A DNA stretch of 64,000 nucleotides from Melampsora larici-populina 98AG31 (lineage: Eukaryota; Basidiomycota; Pucciniomycetes; Pucciniales; Melampsoraceae), in assembly GCF_000204055.1 (NCBI RefSeq), contig NW_006768769.1:1441677-1505676 (forward strand), in the 5' to 3' direction. The position numbers were made by a program, and so were the translations under genes. How positions within the stretch are numbered: the stretch's first letter is position 1; each line of letters begins with the position of its first letter. Positions 20,781-33,315 of this stretch are shown here, in pieces. Under the pieces are notes generated by a model that saw only the letters and a list, made by a program, of their open reading frames with translations, was not told the DNA's origin and did not search any database.

Positions 20781-21216
20781 TTCCTATATATCAACCTTTA
20801 CATTGAAGCTTTACCTGTACTCACTTTATCATTCTCATCTCTTAACTTTTCCTCCCGAAAACTTAGGTACAGATACAGCTATTTTTCTATCTCGTTATCA
20901 TTTCTCCTTAACTAGTGTGTTCATATGTCCTATTCTTTGTTGTTTGTGTTTTAGTTTAGTTTACCCAATTCTGCACACTTGTGGTTGTGGAGAAGGTGCT
21001 TACCTTGAGCATGTTATTATCAGGTTAGCATAATATATATTTATCTGGTGGAAAGAGAATTCCTATAGATCAAGCTTTACATTGAAGCTTTACCCGTACT
21101 TACTTTATCATTCTCATCTCTTAACTTTTCCTCCCAAAAACTTAAGTTAGTTTACTCAAGTCTGCACACTTGTGGTTGTGGAGAAGGTGCTTACCGTTAG
21201 CACATTATTATCAGGT
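20781..21216. repeat. Duplicated non-coding block
   Basis: The segment starting TTCCTATATATCAACCTTTA at 20781 recurs at 21060. Both copies run through TTTATCATTCTCATCTCTTA and end with CACTTGTGGTTGTGGAGAAG. The first copy contains about 85 extra bases (roughly 20867-20952) that the second lacks. Confidence 0.75.
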
Positions 21217-21376
21217 GTTCCAAGCTATTTACAAACTGTCTTGGTTGTCTTTTTTGACAATGCACTCACCAAGATTTTGCACCTCCATCTATGCTGACAT
21301 TTTTGATGAGCCCCATAAGCAGCAAACGAAGGACATTGAGACAAATATGAAACTTGTTCACATAACTTGAGAATTA

Positions 21377-21635
21377 TGGTATACAAATATCGTTCTGGAG
21401 ATTTCCAGAAGGTTTTTCCCAGAACGCCATAACCCTTCTGGTGTTCTGGCAAACTATATTTCTGTGAACAAGGTTCCACTTTGTGTCGCAGTCATGTACT
21501 CAGGATTCTGGTATTCTGGACTGCTGAGGCATTCAAACTTCCAGAACACCAGAATGCCAGATACCAATATTTTTTTTCTTTCTGACGTTCTGGGAAAAAT
21601 CTTCTGGAAATTTCCAGAACGATATTTGTATACCA
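21377..21635. mobile_element. MITE with 50-bp terminal inverted repeats
   Basis: The left arm, starting TGGTATACAAATATCGTTCT, matches the reverse complement of the right arm over about 50 bp with two mismatches. The arms and interior are full of TTCTGGA/TCCAGAA motifs, so the whole 259 bp can fold on itself. There is no coding content. Target duplication is unclear, so the superfamily is unknown. Confidence 0.8.
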
Positions 21636-22600
21636 TGAATGCAGATTAGTTGTTATTTTTGGGTTGCTAAGGTAGTAAAAGGTCTAAAAGGTGGCCACCA
21701 AAAGTGATTGGTTTATAGTATTAAAAAATTGACATATCAGGTGGATGTGTGATCATCACATATGTGCTTGATAAAAATCTGATACCTGTGTCAATATAGA
21801 GATTGATTTGTATGTAGGTCTGAATAAAAACAAGTTCACATGGATCAGAAACCAGTCAAGGGCAGTACAGCATTCTTGCTGGCGCCATGAGATTGATAAT
21901 GATGAGAGATGATGACAGATCTCACCTAACTCCAAGGGACAGACAGGGCTTGAGATCAATTTAACTTCCCTGGGGAACTACGCCTTGATGAAAGTGAGGG
22001 CTAACACATGGAGATTGCCATTGTCTATTGACATGTGGTTTTGAGGTCAAAGAAAGTGGCATTGATATCGCGCGATAAATCTTTTGAAGGTTCTAAAAAA
22101 GTTGATCTCGAATTTGGATAACATTTTTTGATGTACAACTTGTTGATCACATGGCTGCATCAAGACCAACGGGATACACATATTTTCGCTTCTTTTTGTT
22201 GTTTTAATTTTACAGGTGGATGATGGATCGGCACACAAAATTCAGCCTTCGAAGGCAATCGCATCTCCAAGTGGCTTCTTGAGCACCTGTTTTTGCAGAC
22301 CACAGGAAAGGATATGAGGTAAAAGAATAGAGATCTCATTTTTCCTTCTCGTATGTGTCGATTAATGACCTTACCATATGGTGGGCCATGAACCTAACTA
22401 AACAGGAAATGAGAGATTAGGAAGATAGAAGAAGTCTACATCGTTCCTACTGTACACTGGATGATAGGTTGCGAAGGGTTTTAAGCAACAGCTTCATGTG
22501 TCCAGGTCACACGTGATGGCGTATTCTGCCACTGGTAGATGGCCCACAGGGAGCAAGGGAGCCCAGTTTTCAGACATTTTTCTCTACACATTCCAGTCGC
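21636..22600. other. Intergenic, upstream region of a secreted protein gene
   Basis: No gene seen. The right end is the promoter-proximal region of the gene starting at 22708. Confidence 0.4.
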
Positions 22601-22604
22601 AGGA

Positions 22605-22611
22605 TATATAA
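22605..22611 (+). promoter_or_regulatory. TATA box
   Basis: TATATAA about 100 bases upstream of the ATG at 22708, with a pyrimidine-rich leader between them. The spacing suits a fungal TATA promoter. Confidence 0.5.
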
Positions 22612-22707
22612 CAACACTGATAGCGGGTTCCTGTTGAACACACACTTGGCATTCTCTCTTTCAAACATCACACACTCCTATCGGTATCCTTCATCATATC
22701 ATACAAC

Positions 22708-23642
22708 ATGACACTCCTTTTGAGAACACTTGCCTTGGCGTTTAGCATGGGTTGTGAGTCCTGATTGACATCCTATCGCACTTGACTGTCGTAAACTGAA
22801 ATACTGACCTTTTGTTTTCATAGCTTACGTCTTGGCCTCTGCCGGAGGAAGTGGCAGGTACCTTATCATAACACTTTTCTTTCTCAAGCTTTCCTTCGCT
22901 CTAATCAGTTCTTCTTCTCTACATTCCCCTTCTACACCGTACTGATAAAAGTATCTAAAAACTTTGTGACAGTGAATTTCTTGTTCAGATCGGCTCATCC
23001 CTAAGAGATACTCAAGTGGCTGTGGAAGGACACGAACATAAAATCCGTGCTCTTTGTTCAATGGATCAAATTCCTGAAGACAATTTTGAGTTTGCTGAAA
23101 AGATTAGCTCTGAATTGACTGGAATCTCAACCAATTTAACCAATTTAAAAAAAAAGTTTGATAATTTGACGGCTCCTAATGAAGCTCTTGTGACTCCTTT
23201 GGTGAGTCTTTTTATCTTTCTATCTGATGTGTTTCAAATAACATTTAATTGATGGGCAAAATATGAACCGTGAATTCGTGTAGAATTTGACCATCAATGC
23301 GACCACTGGGATCTTGAATTCTTTGATGAATTCATACAACCTTGTTACAGCGCTACTTGGTCCAGCGATGAGAGAGAAAAACGAAGGTGTGTGCTTATCA
23401 TCTGCTTCAGCTTGAATTGAGATCACACCATTCTGACAAGTCAAAAAAAATCCAAAACATTTTCATTCACTTGATTAGTGGACTTACCCGCCATCTCATT
23501 AGCCATGACCAAAGTCTTGGTAGAATTATTTGCCAGATTCAAGTTAAACATTCGAAGTGAAATCCGTAAAGGAATCGATCTCAACGCATTTGAGAAAGCT
23601 AAATACGATTTCAACAATATCGCTTACCTTTTTATGGAATAA
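22708..23642 (+). CDS. Predicted secreted helical protein, 191 residues
   Basis: Five exons: 22708-22753, 22824-22857, 22973-23201, 23284-23386 and 23479-23642. Phases agree and end in TAA. The N-terminus (MTLLLRTLALAFSMGSYVLA) is a clear signal peptide with likely cleavage after the ALA-like stretch near residue 21-22. The mature part is mostly amphipathic helix with leucine/asparagine-rich heptad-like spacing (ISSELTGISTNLTNLKKKF) and a single Cys. No domain is recognised. Small signal-peptide proteins with several short introns are frequent among rust secreted candidates, so an extracellular or host-interface role is possible, but that is inference. It has a TATA box upstream and stands alone between intergenic stretches. 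Confidence 0.75.
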
Positions 23643-24366
23643 GTGTAATCGGATGTATATATAGACCATTCAAACTTTACTGATACATAGTACTATAGTC
23701 TCTCGAAAGTTTGCCACAAGGCTATGTCTATGGAAGGAAAGATTTACATTTCAAGTAAAAGTATTTGTTCAAAAGACTCAAGTGTTGTAAATTGCAAAAA
23801 CCTTTTATGGGAGCCACACTGATAGATACTATTGCCATAGATGTGTGATAGATAGTCGTGTATCTCTTGATAGAAACAAGTTTAGCTGAAGTGAATAATC
23901 AAGTCATTGATCCCTTTGAAGTATTGAAACAAAAATTCACACACATTTCGTGCAGAGAGTTGAGTGCCTCAAGCGGAGCACATTGAAAATCATCAAACTG
24001 GATGTAGCACAAGAAAGGTCAAGGCTGTGAAAGTTCAATCCTTGAGCTATATAAAAACAAGAAGGTATATGTGTGAGTTGTTTTGGGTTGTAATTTCTAA
24101 ATTGACTTCGTGTTGAGATCATGATTCTTGATTACAAGCTCAGATCTGGTACGATATCTTACTTTCCTGAATGTTGGATCAAGAAAAGACAAAGTGGTGA
24201 GTGTTATGATTTGCAAATGCAGTACATAAGTGTTGTGTTGGCTGAGTTTGTTACAAGTTTGCCGATAGCCCTTGTTTTGAGAACAGAAGTTGAACCAAGA
24301 ATTACTTAGTAGTTTGGAAATCTTAACTCGCTTCAGCTTCTCATCTCAACATTGATACTTCTCAAC
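23643..24366. other. Intergenic between secreted protein gene and ATE1
   Basis: 3' flank of the secreted gene and the ATE1 promoter. No further gene supported. A 62-codon open frame at 24121 overlaps the promoter and looks spurious. Confidence 0.4.
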
Positions 24367-26095
<1,729 letters not shown>

Positions 26096-26662
26096 TGACC
26101 AAGATCATGGCTTTTTTTGTTTTCAAGTCATTGTATTTTTATTTTGAAATCTAAAACCTACATTATTATTATCAAGTTGACCTTGAACTAAATCTTCGTT
26201 CAACTCCTCTCATCCTGTTGTGAGATTATGGGGAGATTTTTGTACAGAGTCATTTTCTCTTTGCCTACCTGGTTCATAGACTTGATTACTAAAAGGACAG
26301 ATGGTCCTGTTACTTTACCTGATACCAAGAAAGTAATTCAACTCATAACCCATATGCTGATTTTTAAATCAGATGTCTGACATGTCAGGTATAATTAACT
26401 GTTGTTCCCTATTTATTCTATTTAATTACAATTTTTCTTTACCGTCCATTCATTGGATCTTTTGCACCATTTTTTTATCTTATATTGTAACTCCACTCAA
26501 TTCACTTGCGCGGTTATAAACCTTTTCTTGTTCTTCTCCAGGTTCTAACATATTACCAAGAGTAAGTAAGGTTTCAGAAAGCTAGAAAGAAGATTTGGGA
26601 AATCGAATAGATCAATTTTCAGTTAGATTAATTTCAACAAAGAAAAAATTAAGTTGGAAAGA
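26096..26662. other. Convergent 3' intergenic region
   Basis: Lies between the stops of ATE1 (+) and the ETT1-like gene (-). It is T-rich on both sides, consistent with two 3' UTRs. No gene or repeat recognised. Confidence 0.5.
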
Positions 26663-27915
26663 CTACTGAACTTGAACATTCAAATCTTTGATGATTTCTT
26701 GTTTTGTATCTTTTAGTGATGTATCATTTTCTAAGATTTCAATCGCTTTTACAAAAGAAACCTCAGCTAAAAAAACATATCTCGATCCGATCAATATCTT
26801 TCAAAACGTAAAAAAAGGATGTCAAGAAGAGAGATTAACAAACCTAAGTGAAGAACATGTAAAGTGTCTTTATAGATCGGATCATTAACATCAATCGCAA
26901 ATCCTTCTTCTTCTTTTTCGTGTTCTTCTTCTTCATCTTCTTCAGGGAAATATTTATCTTCAATAGATTCAGCTAAACTTGATCCATGAAGCAAAGACGT
27001 TTGTGCTAAATGAAATACAATTGAATATTCCAAAACTTTAATCAAATTTAGATCATCAAAATGAGAAAGCTTGGAAAGTTTTTCTATAAAACTTTCAAGT
27101 AAGGTTTGAATTAAATTAAATAAGGTTTGAGAACCGATTTCAGTAAGGAATGAGTCATCCCAATTTGGTGAAATTGATTCGATGATTCGTAGTGAACTTG
27201 TAATTAACCAAATCGTTTCTGATTCAGAAAGATTTATTTTAGAGATTTCTGCTTGAAGTGTTTGACTCCAATTCTTTAATGTTTCAAGACTTGATTCGCT
27301 TTGGATTTCGTTTTCAGGTTTTAATAAGCTTTGGATTAATAAAACTGTAGGTTTAAGTAATTTAAAATCTTCATGAGTTTCGGTAACAGATTCTAAAGAT
27401 TTTAATGAGATCCAAATCCATTTTTCTAATTGATTAGGTTCATCTACTCTAATTAATTTCTTAATAGGTTCTTGACCAATTGGATAAATCAAAAACCCTA
27501 AAGAAAATGAAGCCCAAGCCAAACAAGAAAAAACCAAATCTTTCGAAACCGTTTCTTCAGAAATACTTGTTGAATTGGTTGATGATCCTAAATTCATTCG
27601 ACGTTCACATTCATGACAAATCCCTCTTAACAAATTACTCGATTCATTTCCAAATTCTAAGTTTTCATATAAATAAAATCGGATTAAGGTTTGTTTTGAT
27701 TGAATAACAAGTTCGTATAAATCTTCAATCGTTAATCCATCTTCATCATTTCCTTCTTGGTTTGATTTAAATCCAATAGTCGTAAATTGTGTTTTATTTT
27801 CCACTGCTTCTGTTGTTGTAGTAGTTTGAGTTTCATCGGTGGTACTGGTGGTCGTGCTTGGTTTTGATTTTTTGGTTGATTTACTCGCTTTTAATCCAAG
27901 TGGTCGTTTAACCAT
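26663..27915 (-). CDS. ETT1: ETT1/NRO1-like protein (enhancer of translation termination 1)
   Basis: Two exons, 27915-26844 and 26766-26663, giving 391 residues. The start was chosen at MVKRPLGLKASKSTKKSK because yeast Ett1 and fission-yeast Nro1 begin with the same KRPLGL motif followed by a basic, Ser/Thr-rich nuclear-localisation-like stretch. An upstream in-frame ATG exists near 28011 but would add an unrelated tail. The remainder is all-helical, with the block DGLTIEDLYELVIQSKQTL typical of the TPR-like family and an acidic EDEEEEHEKEEE loop. Family members act in stop-codon readthrough control and, in fission yeast, in oxygen-dependent regulation of the prolyl hydroxylase Ofd1. The specific role here is inferred. 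Confidence 0.85.
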
Positions 27916-28128
27916 TTTCGTTCTGTTTGTGATTTGAGATTGGTTAGTTGTTAGTCCAGTAATGGTTCGATGGCCTGGAGTGACTCTTGACAAATTCTTT
28001 TGGCTTTGCAAACATTTTCACATGCTGTAATGATCTGGTCTGACCCGGCCCTGGCCTTCGGGTCGCCCGGTGGAGTACGCCCCGATAATTTTGACAAAAG
28101 CCCTGGTCCGAGGCCTCACAGGGCAATC
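27916..28128. other. ETT1 upstream region with a GC-rich patch
   Basis: Promoter side of the ETT1-like gene. A GC-rich patch at 28038-28085 (GGCCCTGGCCTTCGGGTCGC and following) is unlike its surroundings and may derive from a mobile element. Confidence 0.35.
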
Positions 28129-28242
28129 AAGCTTAGTGACCTCCAACAACTCCAGGCTAGTGACCTTAAAGAAGAACTTCAGGCTGGTGACCTTAAGAAC
28201 AACCCCAAGTTGGTGACTTTAAGGACAACCAGATTGGTGAAC
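28129..28242. repeat. Degenerate 26-bp tandem array
   Basis: Four and a half units of 24-27 bp centred on GGTGACCTTAA (starts at 28129, 28154, 28181, 28207 and 28231). Each unit has the form AGGCTGGTGACCTTAAGAAC with substitutions. Confidence 0.75.
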
Positions 28243-31200
28243 TAACTCACTCTTTGATCTGTTACTATAAGGATTAAAGGAAGGTCTTGGATCCAACCTT
28301 CAACTTATAATAATAACCATTTATTATAAATTATAAACCTCCTCCTCAGGAGTCAACTAACTGAAGTCTGTCTGGGTTTATCCAAACAGACTGTCAGTCC
28401 TTTTTCTTCTTCTTCTTTCTTTTTAAGTGAAAACATACCATTTGCCCATTTAGTGAGCATTGAGCACTTCCAAAAGAGTACCCAACCCTCACAATCCTAT
28501 CAGTATCTCTCACTCTGGATTCATTACCACAACATCATTCCTTGATCTGTTCCTATCCTTTTTTTTCTATCATTGTGAGTTGTGTGCCAGTTCTGAAATA
28601 CTTGATGGATAATTTTGTTTTTCACACCAATGGAAAAATTTATCTTGTAAACGATAGAAAAGGAATGTATAAACAGAAGTCTTGAAGCAATTCTTTCCGG
28701 TTTATCCTAAAATGGTTAACTTCCTTTCATTTTCAATCACAACAGGGCTGAGGAATCCCTCCTTAGTCATCAATCAACCTACATTCACTGCCTCACATGG
28801 TGTAAGAAGCTTGATGTTTTGTTCACTTAACCCAAAGACTCAAGTCTTCATCAATTGAGTCAAGAACATAATTGCTGATGCTGATATAACCCAAGCATCA
28901 ATTTGAAATTCAGCAAATGTTCAACTTTTGGCTTTGCTTGCTCTACCTTCTCTGATACAGATCAATTGATTATACCACATTATCTTGCTTGATTAAGTCA
29001 ATTGTTTACTATTTTGCTTTGTTATCTTCTCACCTCCTCATGGGACAAGGATCATCATCAATTGATCTGAAATCTCACAAGGATATGACACTGATCAACA
29101 CTCATTTGTTAGCACATCTTCAAATCTTGTGGCATGTTCCGGTGCTTGTCCTGGGTTACCAGAGTTGAAACCTTGCAGTGCTAAAGCATAAGAATTTTGC
29201 TCTCAAGTCAAACCAACATTGACTCCTGGAGTAGCAAATGGAAGTAGACCTACAACTGCTGTTCCGGTCTTGCCCCTATTCCTTCTACACTGGAATGAAT
29301 TTGTACTACAACCACTCAAAGTGCTACTTCTATGTACACCTACTTCTCAACATTTTGCTTAAAAAATCTGGTCAAAGCAAGATTGTGATCTGTAAATATT
29401 TAACCAGAATTGAGTTTGGTCTTCTTATCATTCATTTCATTTGAAGATAGGTTTTTTAAAAAAACCACTCTCATATTCCTTTACTATTCAAAATTTCAAG
29501 AAATTCACATTTCTTTTTTATTTGAAACTTCTTTTGTTCTTTTGTCAAACTCTTGTATGACTCTTCATAATATCGTTTTTTCAATTTCTAATTTATTGAA
29601 GCGATCAATTCTCTGGCTTTATCATTGATTTGGCTTTTACTTGAAATCTGAATCAAGTTATAATTTCAAAATCGATCAATTCCGATTACAACCATCATCC
29701 TTATTTGATAAACTCCCTGCGCTTCGTCTGATGAATCGTACTCGTTCCTAGCATTTTATTCTAATCGGTCCTTGATCAAATTCATAAAGGTTGACCACGA
29801 TTCCGCGCTCGAGTTGCGGAGGTAAATGTGCTCAAGCTTTCCCAAATTGACTGTAGTAAGTAGTGATTGTCGATCCATTTTGAAAGACCATTCAAAATGC
29901 TCCGAGTGCCGGAGCAGCGAGGACGCTTTGAGTGGTACCCAGTTTATGGTATTCAAGCCTGTTTACCCCGAGCAATAGGTCCAACGGTTTCCAGCTATTG
30001 CTTCTAGGGAATTGATGGAGGAACAAAATGGTCACAGGTCGGCTTGGGTATACAAATCACTTTTACATACAAGAGATGAGTGACTCTTTTCAAGAGACTC
30101 TGATTTCATGGGCCAGACTTGGTTAGGTGTCTCAAATTCCCGTCCTCACAAAGGTTTACTTTATCTCACAATTCTTCCATCGTATTTATCAACCAATAGA
30201 TACATCCGTACCAAACTTGCGTACTCCATCCTCATTTGTATGTCAACATCTGATATATGTACCGCTCCACGCCCTTTAGTCAGCACTGAGACTTTGATTT
30301 GGACTATTGTTATTTTCAATTTCTATTGAAAATTTTCTCATCTTGGTTCTACTCTCTATGCTTTAAGTTGAGCTTCTCTCGGGTTTCCCTAAAGCTCCCG
30401 GCTTGAAATCGTTTGTTAGGCGGTGCTGATTGTGCTGATGAACTACTGATACTATGAAGTGCTTATGAGTCAACTTATCAACATGGCATGGCTGAATCCG
30501 AGGCCGCCAGCTCTCTTTGATTTTTGATTCCCTTCTACATACTTTCGATTTCTATATCAAATGTGGTTTATATCATCAATCAATCCGATGCTATCAAATG
30601 AGGCTATGATGAATTTGTGCCAGTATGACTCAACCAGATCCACTCAGTCCCGGCTCTCTTAACCTCGCGAGCTGTTCCCTGGAATCCAAGACCGGCATTG
30701 TGCCGACATCGACATTGTGCCGATGCTGTGCAAATCCATGACCATGTGTATTATTATTGATACACATCTCGGCACCTGGTCGTCATGATTGACTGTGATG
30801 ACTGTTTGAGTTTTTTAAATGACGCGTCAGTTTGATTTCCTATATATGCGTATAAAGCTCTTTCTCTTAACCTTTATATAAACTTGTCTTTCCTCTTTCT
30901 CTTAACCTTCGAAACCAGTCTTCCATCTTTCTCTTAATCTTTCTTGTTGTATTCAAATTAAATTATCGAGCATTATAATTCATCTTTTCAATCAACTTTG
31001 ATCATTAATCACTCTTTATATAATCTATTTCTTTCTCTCTTTCTTTCTTCATATATTCGATTCCAAGGACTGTACATATCCTCAACGATACAAAAAAAAT
31101 CAACAAAATCACGACATAATTAAAGAAAAGCGACGATAACGAAACAAACCCAATAAAACTTTGAGCATGTGTGCATGAATTTATGTACACAAAGAATCTA

Positions 31201-32369
31201 TTCATTTGACTTCAAATTTAAAGCTAAAGCTAAAGCTAAAACTTGTCGACCAACCTTTCAACTCCATTAAAAAATCTAATCTTTTTGAGTTACGATTACT
31301 TAAATTTAATATCTTATCTTTCGATTTCAACATGATAACTGCAAAATAACCTTGAAGACAATCTTACTTGAGCTGGTTTATGTGTATTGTCATCTTCAAA
31401 AAGCTTGTTCCAGTTTTCCCGCAAAAGTCGAGCAAGTTGGCTTGGAAGTCTCGGCAAGCTTTATCAAACCGACAGTACACATCCGAGTAACGAGTTCCAC
31501 CAGTTATTCCCTAGAAAATCAACATCAGCTTCTTACATGACTTAATGCTCTTCTCACATGAAGTCATCTTTCTCATCGTCGATTATCCAATTAATGAAAG
31601 CCCTTTGATCGATTTTGTTTCTCAAACTATCGAACCGAAAAAGGAATTCAACAAGACACGAACCAATTATGCGCGATTTATACTTACTCTCATAATCACG
31701 GTCTCAAAAGATTAAAATTAAGATCCTTTCACATTATTTCATCAATAGCCATAAATAGAATGCCCAGAGAAAATTCGATTCCATTCCGGTGATCTTCGTT
31801 AGATCTTACTTTTGTGCTGGTCTGAGACTGTACCCTGAATCTATTAATGGCCATTCAAGAATCCATGTACATATCTAGCGGGATAAAACTCTTGTGTATC
31901 ATTCTGGGGTGTTTGGGGGTGGTGTCAGTGATGACGTTGTTGTTCATGCAGCCCGCTGATGAAGGTTTAACTCTTACTTACACATGGACATGACCCGCCT
32001 GTCGAAGTGGAAATTCGAGTTTTCGATCCAAGGATGACGACAGATCAAATGATGGAGTCGGGTTGTCGTAAGCGACGTTGGAAGTTGTTCACTTTGAAAT
32101 GATGGTTCAAATTGTTGTACAGACGGAGTCATGTGTCTACGCGACTGCGCCTCAGCAGAATACGTGCCGGTGTACTTTTAGTAGCTTTTTAGTCTCTTTG
32201 GCTTCGCCCTGGCTCGGCATGATTCATCATTCATCAGCTGTGGAACCGACGCCATGGAGCAAGAGCTACAACTCATAATCTTGATTCTTGCCTTTCGTCG
32301 ACTGCTATTTAGCATGAATGCAAATGGGGTTGAAATTTCGGTTGGAGATAACAATTTTGAAAGAATTGA
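28243..32369. other. Long intergenic stretch, no gene supported
   Basis: Several short open frames occur, but none has a recognisable domain, signal peptide or splice-compatible partner. A 66-codon minus-strand frame at 29956-29756 has a leucine spacing vaguely like a leucine-rich repeat but cannot be extended. The segment around 30840-30960 has a TATA-like TATATATGCG and repeated TTTCTCTTAACCTT units. Confidence 0.35.
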
Positions 32370-32763
32370 ATGCAGCATATGATAAGGAAACTTGAACAAG
32401 CCCAGCCACTAGATAGTACAAACTTCCAAACCATAAATCACAAATTACAAATGGATGAAGTCAATTTCTCAGGCTTAAGGGGTACACTGCCACAAATGAC
32501 TAGATATATAGTTAAATTCACCGAGGAAGTTTTTGAAGAAATCAACAAGCACATAGAATTATCTCGTACCAAGAATGAAGTCTTTGAGATACCAAGGATG
32601 GTTCTATCTACGTATATTGATGATTAAAAACTGATCAACAATTCATAGAAATTGAAATAAATTATGTAATTGATAGTGAATCTCCCATGGAACAAGGATT
32701 AGTTCTAGAAATGCATCTATACTTAGACATTTTCAATCAATTCGGTATTAACCTTTCAACCTA
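32370..32763 (+). pseudogene. Possible broken gene fragment, unknown
   Basis: An 85-codon frame (charged, ending STYIDD) stops at about 32627. The next frame is open directly after it for about 43 further codons (TDQQFIEIEINYV..., stop near 32763). Together they look like one helical, acidic coding stretch with a one-base shift at about 32625. No intron signals fit the join. No family recognised. It may be a decayed gene fragment or chance. Confidence 0.25.
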
Positions 32764-33315
32764 AATGACTGACGGTGAAAAGTAATCGAAACGGAAAAAG
32801 GAAGCTGACAGGAAAGTGCTTAAAATTCAACTGAATACCAAGTACTACACAAAGTTGAGCTCATAGAAAAATAAAATAAATCAACAAAACATTTTTTTAA
32901 AGTCAACTTCATCAACGTAATCATCACTCACTCGCACGCCCATCCTTTCATACGTTCATGCTTCTCTTTGTAGAATTTGCACTTCTTCAGATTCCCTTGA
33001 GCACTTCTTCAATTCCTCAGTCAAATTACCCTTTATCGATATATTTCCTAAGATTTTCAATTTAACTCTTTCTACATACATAGATCACAGTCCCAATTCT
33101 TGATCGTTGTAGTCAGAAAATAGCTTGCGGAATATTTACCGAACTGACTTGCATCTGATTGACTGTTAATCCCGAATCTCAAGGATTATACAAACATCTC
33201 TTCCTTCCCCCGCCAATTGCTTCTATTCCAATCTTTTCTATCGTATTCATATTTCATCAAATTGTTTGCTACAATCTTTTTCATACGTAAAACAAAAGAA
33301 GCCTAATTCCTAAAG
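32764..33315. other. Upstream region of the SH3-TBC gene
   Basis: CT-rich leader typical of fungal promoters (many CTTC/TTTC runs). No separate gene seen. Confidence 0.45.

Noticed and set aside
20554..21033. 159-codon plus-strand frame rich in Phe/Ser/Tyr
   Set aside because: It lies across the duplicated non-coding block, and the composition reflects pyrimidine-rich DNA, not a protein.
24121..24309. Small gene upstream of ATE1
   Set aside because: It overlaps the likely promoter and has no recognisable features.
29756..29956. Leucine-rich repeat or F-box protein fragment
   Set aside because: The leucine spacing is weak, and the frame cannot be extended by splicing on either side.
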